Source: Diaphorobacter ruginosibacter (GTDB lineage Bacteria > Pseudomonadota > Gammaproteobacteria > Burkholderiales > Burkholderiaceae_C). Taken from it: DNA of 64,000 bases. Each line of letters opens with the position of its first letter. The stretch's first letter is position 1. Location of the stretch: the NCBI RefSeq assembly GCF_014395975.1, contig NZ_CP060714.1, positions 2,418,001 to 2,482,000 of the forward strand, in the 5' to 3' direction. Below are positions 62,865 through 64,000 of this stretch, piece by piece. The notes below the pieces were generated by a model. That model was not told the origin of the DNA and did not search any database. It was given only the letters and a program-made list of their open reading frames with translations. Both the position numbers and the translations under genes were made by a program.

Positions 62865-63527
62865 CTAGCCGCCCGCGGGCGGTTGCCACGCCCCATCGAG
62901 GCACAGCTCTTTCGCGCCGCCCACGATGCGGGTCGCCCCTTGCGCCTGCTCGTAGGCGCTGACGGGAAAACGGTAGAAGTGCTCCACCATCTCGCGTGCG
63001 GACGGTGCACCCACCGGAGCCGCCTTCTGGGCGATCTGCAGCGCCTCGGCTGCCGCGATTCCTCGCCGCCGCGCGTTTGCGATGGCGGTGCCGGCCAGAT
63101 TGGCCTTCGCACACGCGTTCACACGGTCGGCATCCGCATCCGCAAACCAGGCCTCCGCGCAGGCGCGCAGCGCCCGGTCCACATAGCGCCCCACGGCTGC
63201 GGAATAGGCCTGTGCGCCATTCTCGTAGGCATCGCTGCCGCCGTAGCTCCGGGCCAGCGAGTCGTACAACTGCAAGGTCTGCGGCTGCATATCGCCACGC
63301 AGGCGCTGAAGGCTCCGGGCCGACAGCGAATCCGCGCCGTCTCGCGGGCCTATCTGCACCAGGGCGAACAGGGCCTCCTCCACCAGTTGGCACTGCACGC
63401 CGCGCGACGCCATTTCAGGCAGCGCGGGCACAGGCTCCTGTGTCGGTGCTTGTGCCTGTGCATGGCTGGCGCAGAGGCCCCAAGCCAGAGTTGCCGCAGC
63501 GACACGGGTGACGAGGAAGGTTCGCAT
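62865..63527 (-). CDS. Exported protein of unknown function between pccA and pccB
   Basis: I do not recognise this 220-residue protein. It starts with a signal peptide (TRVAAATLAWGLCASHAQAQ, ending about residue 26), so it is periplasmic or secreted. The body is Ala-rich and helical, with cysteines in VQCQLVEEAL, LRACAEAW, VNACAKANL and KELCLDGAW that could form disulfides. It lies on the same strand between the carboxylase alpha (110 bp) and beta (29 bp) genes, an odd place for an exported protein. ATG 63527 is chosen to keep the signal peptide at the N-terminus. Confidence 0.6.
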   Translation of the reverse strand: MRTFLVTRVAAATLAWGLCASHAQAQAPTQEPVPALPEMASRGVQCQLVEEALFALVQIGPRDGADSLSARSLQRLRGDMQPQTLQLYDSLARSYGGSDAYENGAQAYSAAVGRYVDRALRACAEAWFADADADRVNACAKANLAGTAIANARRRGIAAAEALQIAQKAAPVGAPSAREMVEHFYRFPVSAYEQAQGATRIVGGAKELCLDGAWQPPAGG

Positions 63528-63556
63528 GCTTTGCGGATCCGTTCGGTTCGTGTGCC

Positions 63557-64000
<444 letters not shown>

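Overview
The window is high-GC (roughly two thirds G+C by eye), densely coding DNA from a betaproteobacterium of the order Burkholderiales, most likely a Comamonadaceae (Comamonas/Delftia/Acidovorax-like). The pointers are a Bug-type solute receptor, an Entner-Doudoroff gluconate cluster, a TRAP transporter, a rhodanese/Pcm/TolC cluster and an interspersed repeat of a type I associate with Comamonadaceae. No rRNA, tRNA, CRISPR array or insertion sequence was seen.

Layout. 1-13.2 kb: the C-terminal part of a propionyl-CoA synthetase; a four-PAS GGDEF/EAL protein; an alkylation-repair operon (Ada-AraC-AlkA fusion, Ogt, EamA exporter); phosphomannomutase/phosphoglucomutase; Kdo transferase WaaA; an ADP-forming acyl-CoA synthetase fused to a GNAT acetyltransferase. 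13.2-17.1 kb: TolC, rhodanese, Pcm and a TetR regulator with a readable promoter and operator; MsrA. 17.2-24.8 kb: a DUF2946-like protein and a His-rich ZnuD-like TonB receptor; an unrecognised hexad-repeat solenoid protein; an AEC carrier; PdxH; lipoprotein SodC; a ChaC-like cyclotransferase; an OmpA-domain protein.

24.8-32.2 kb is a gluconate module: a LacI/GntR-type repressor carrying a one-base frameshift, gluconokinase, a TRAP transporter (DctQ, DctM, DctP), 6-phosphogluconate dehydratase (Edd) and KDPG aldolase (Eda). Two identical 14-bp palindromes 148 bp apart flank the start region. Together these genes would import gluconate, phosphorylate it and split it to pyruvate and glyceraldehyde-3-phosphate.

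32.2-41 kb: glyoxalase I, an SDR, an EamA/LysR divergent pair, an NTF2-like protein, an overlapping two-component pair, then a KfrA-like coiled-coil DNA-binding protein divergent from a tyrosine recombinase across an AT-rich palindromic gap. 41-45.8 kb: a second LacI-controlled cluster (NCS2 permease, zinc deaminase-like amidohydrolase, TauE/SafE permease), again with two identical operators, 144 bp apart. 45.9-53 kb: BioB; about 1.1 kb without a gene, which holds a head-to-head inverted repeat; the PrkA/DUF444/SpoVR stress operon. 53-64 kb: a hotdog thioesterase, a VOC protein, a YdcF protein, an MFS transporter, an enoyl-CoA hydratase/CaiB/Bug/LysR cluster, and a biotin-dependent acyl-CoA carboxylase (alpha subunit frameshifted, beta subunit cut by the window edge) with a small exported protein between the subunits.

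The two frameshifts are both one missing base in the same eight-base context (CTGCCCCC on the + strand). They may be sequencing errors rather than true mutations. The least explained items are the hexad-repeat solenoid protein, the KfrA-like/recombinase pair, the inverted repeat, and the twin-operator arrangement shared by the two LacI loci.
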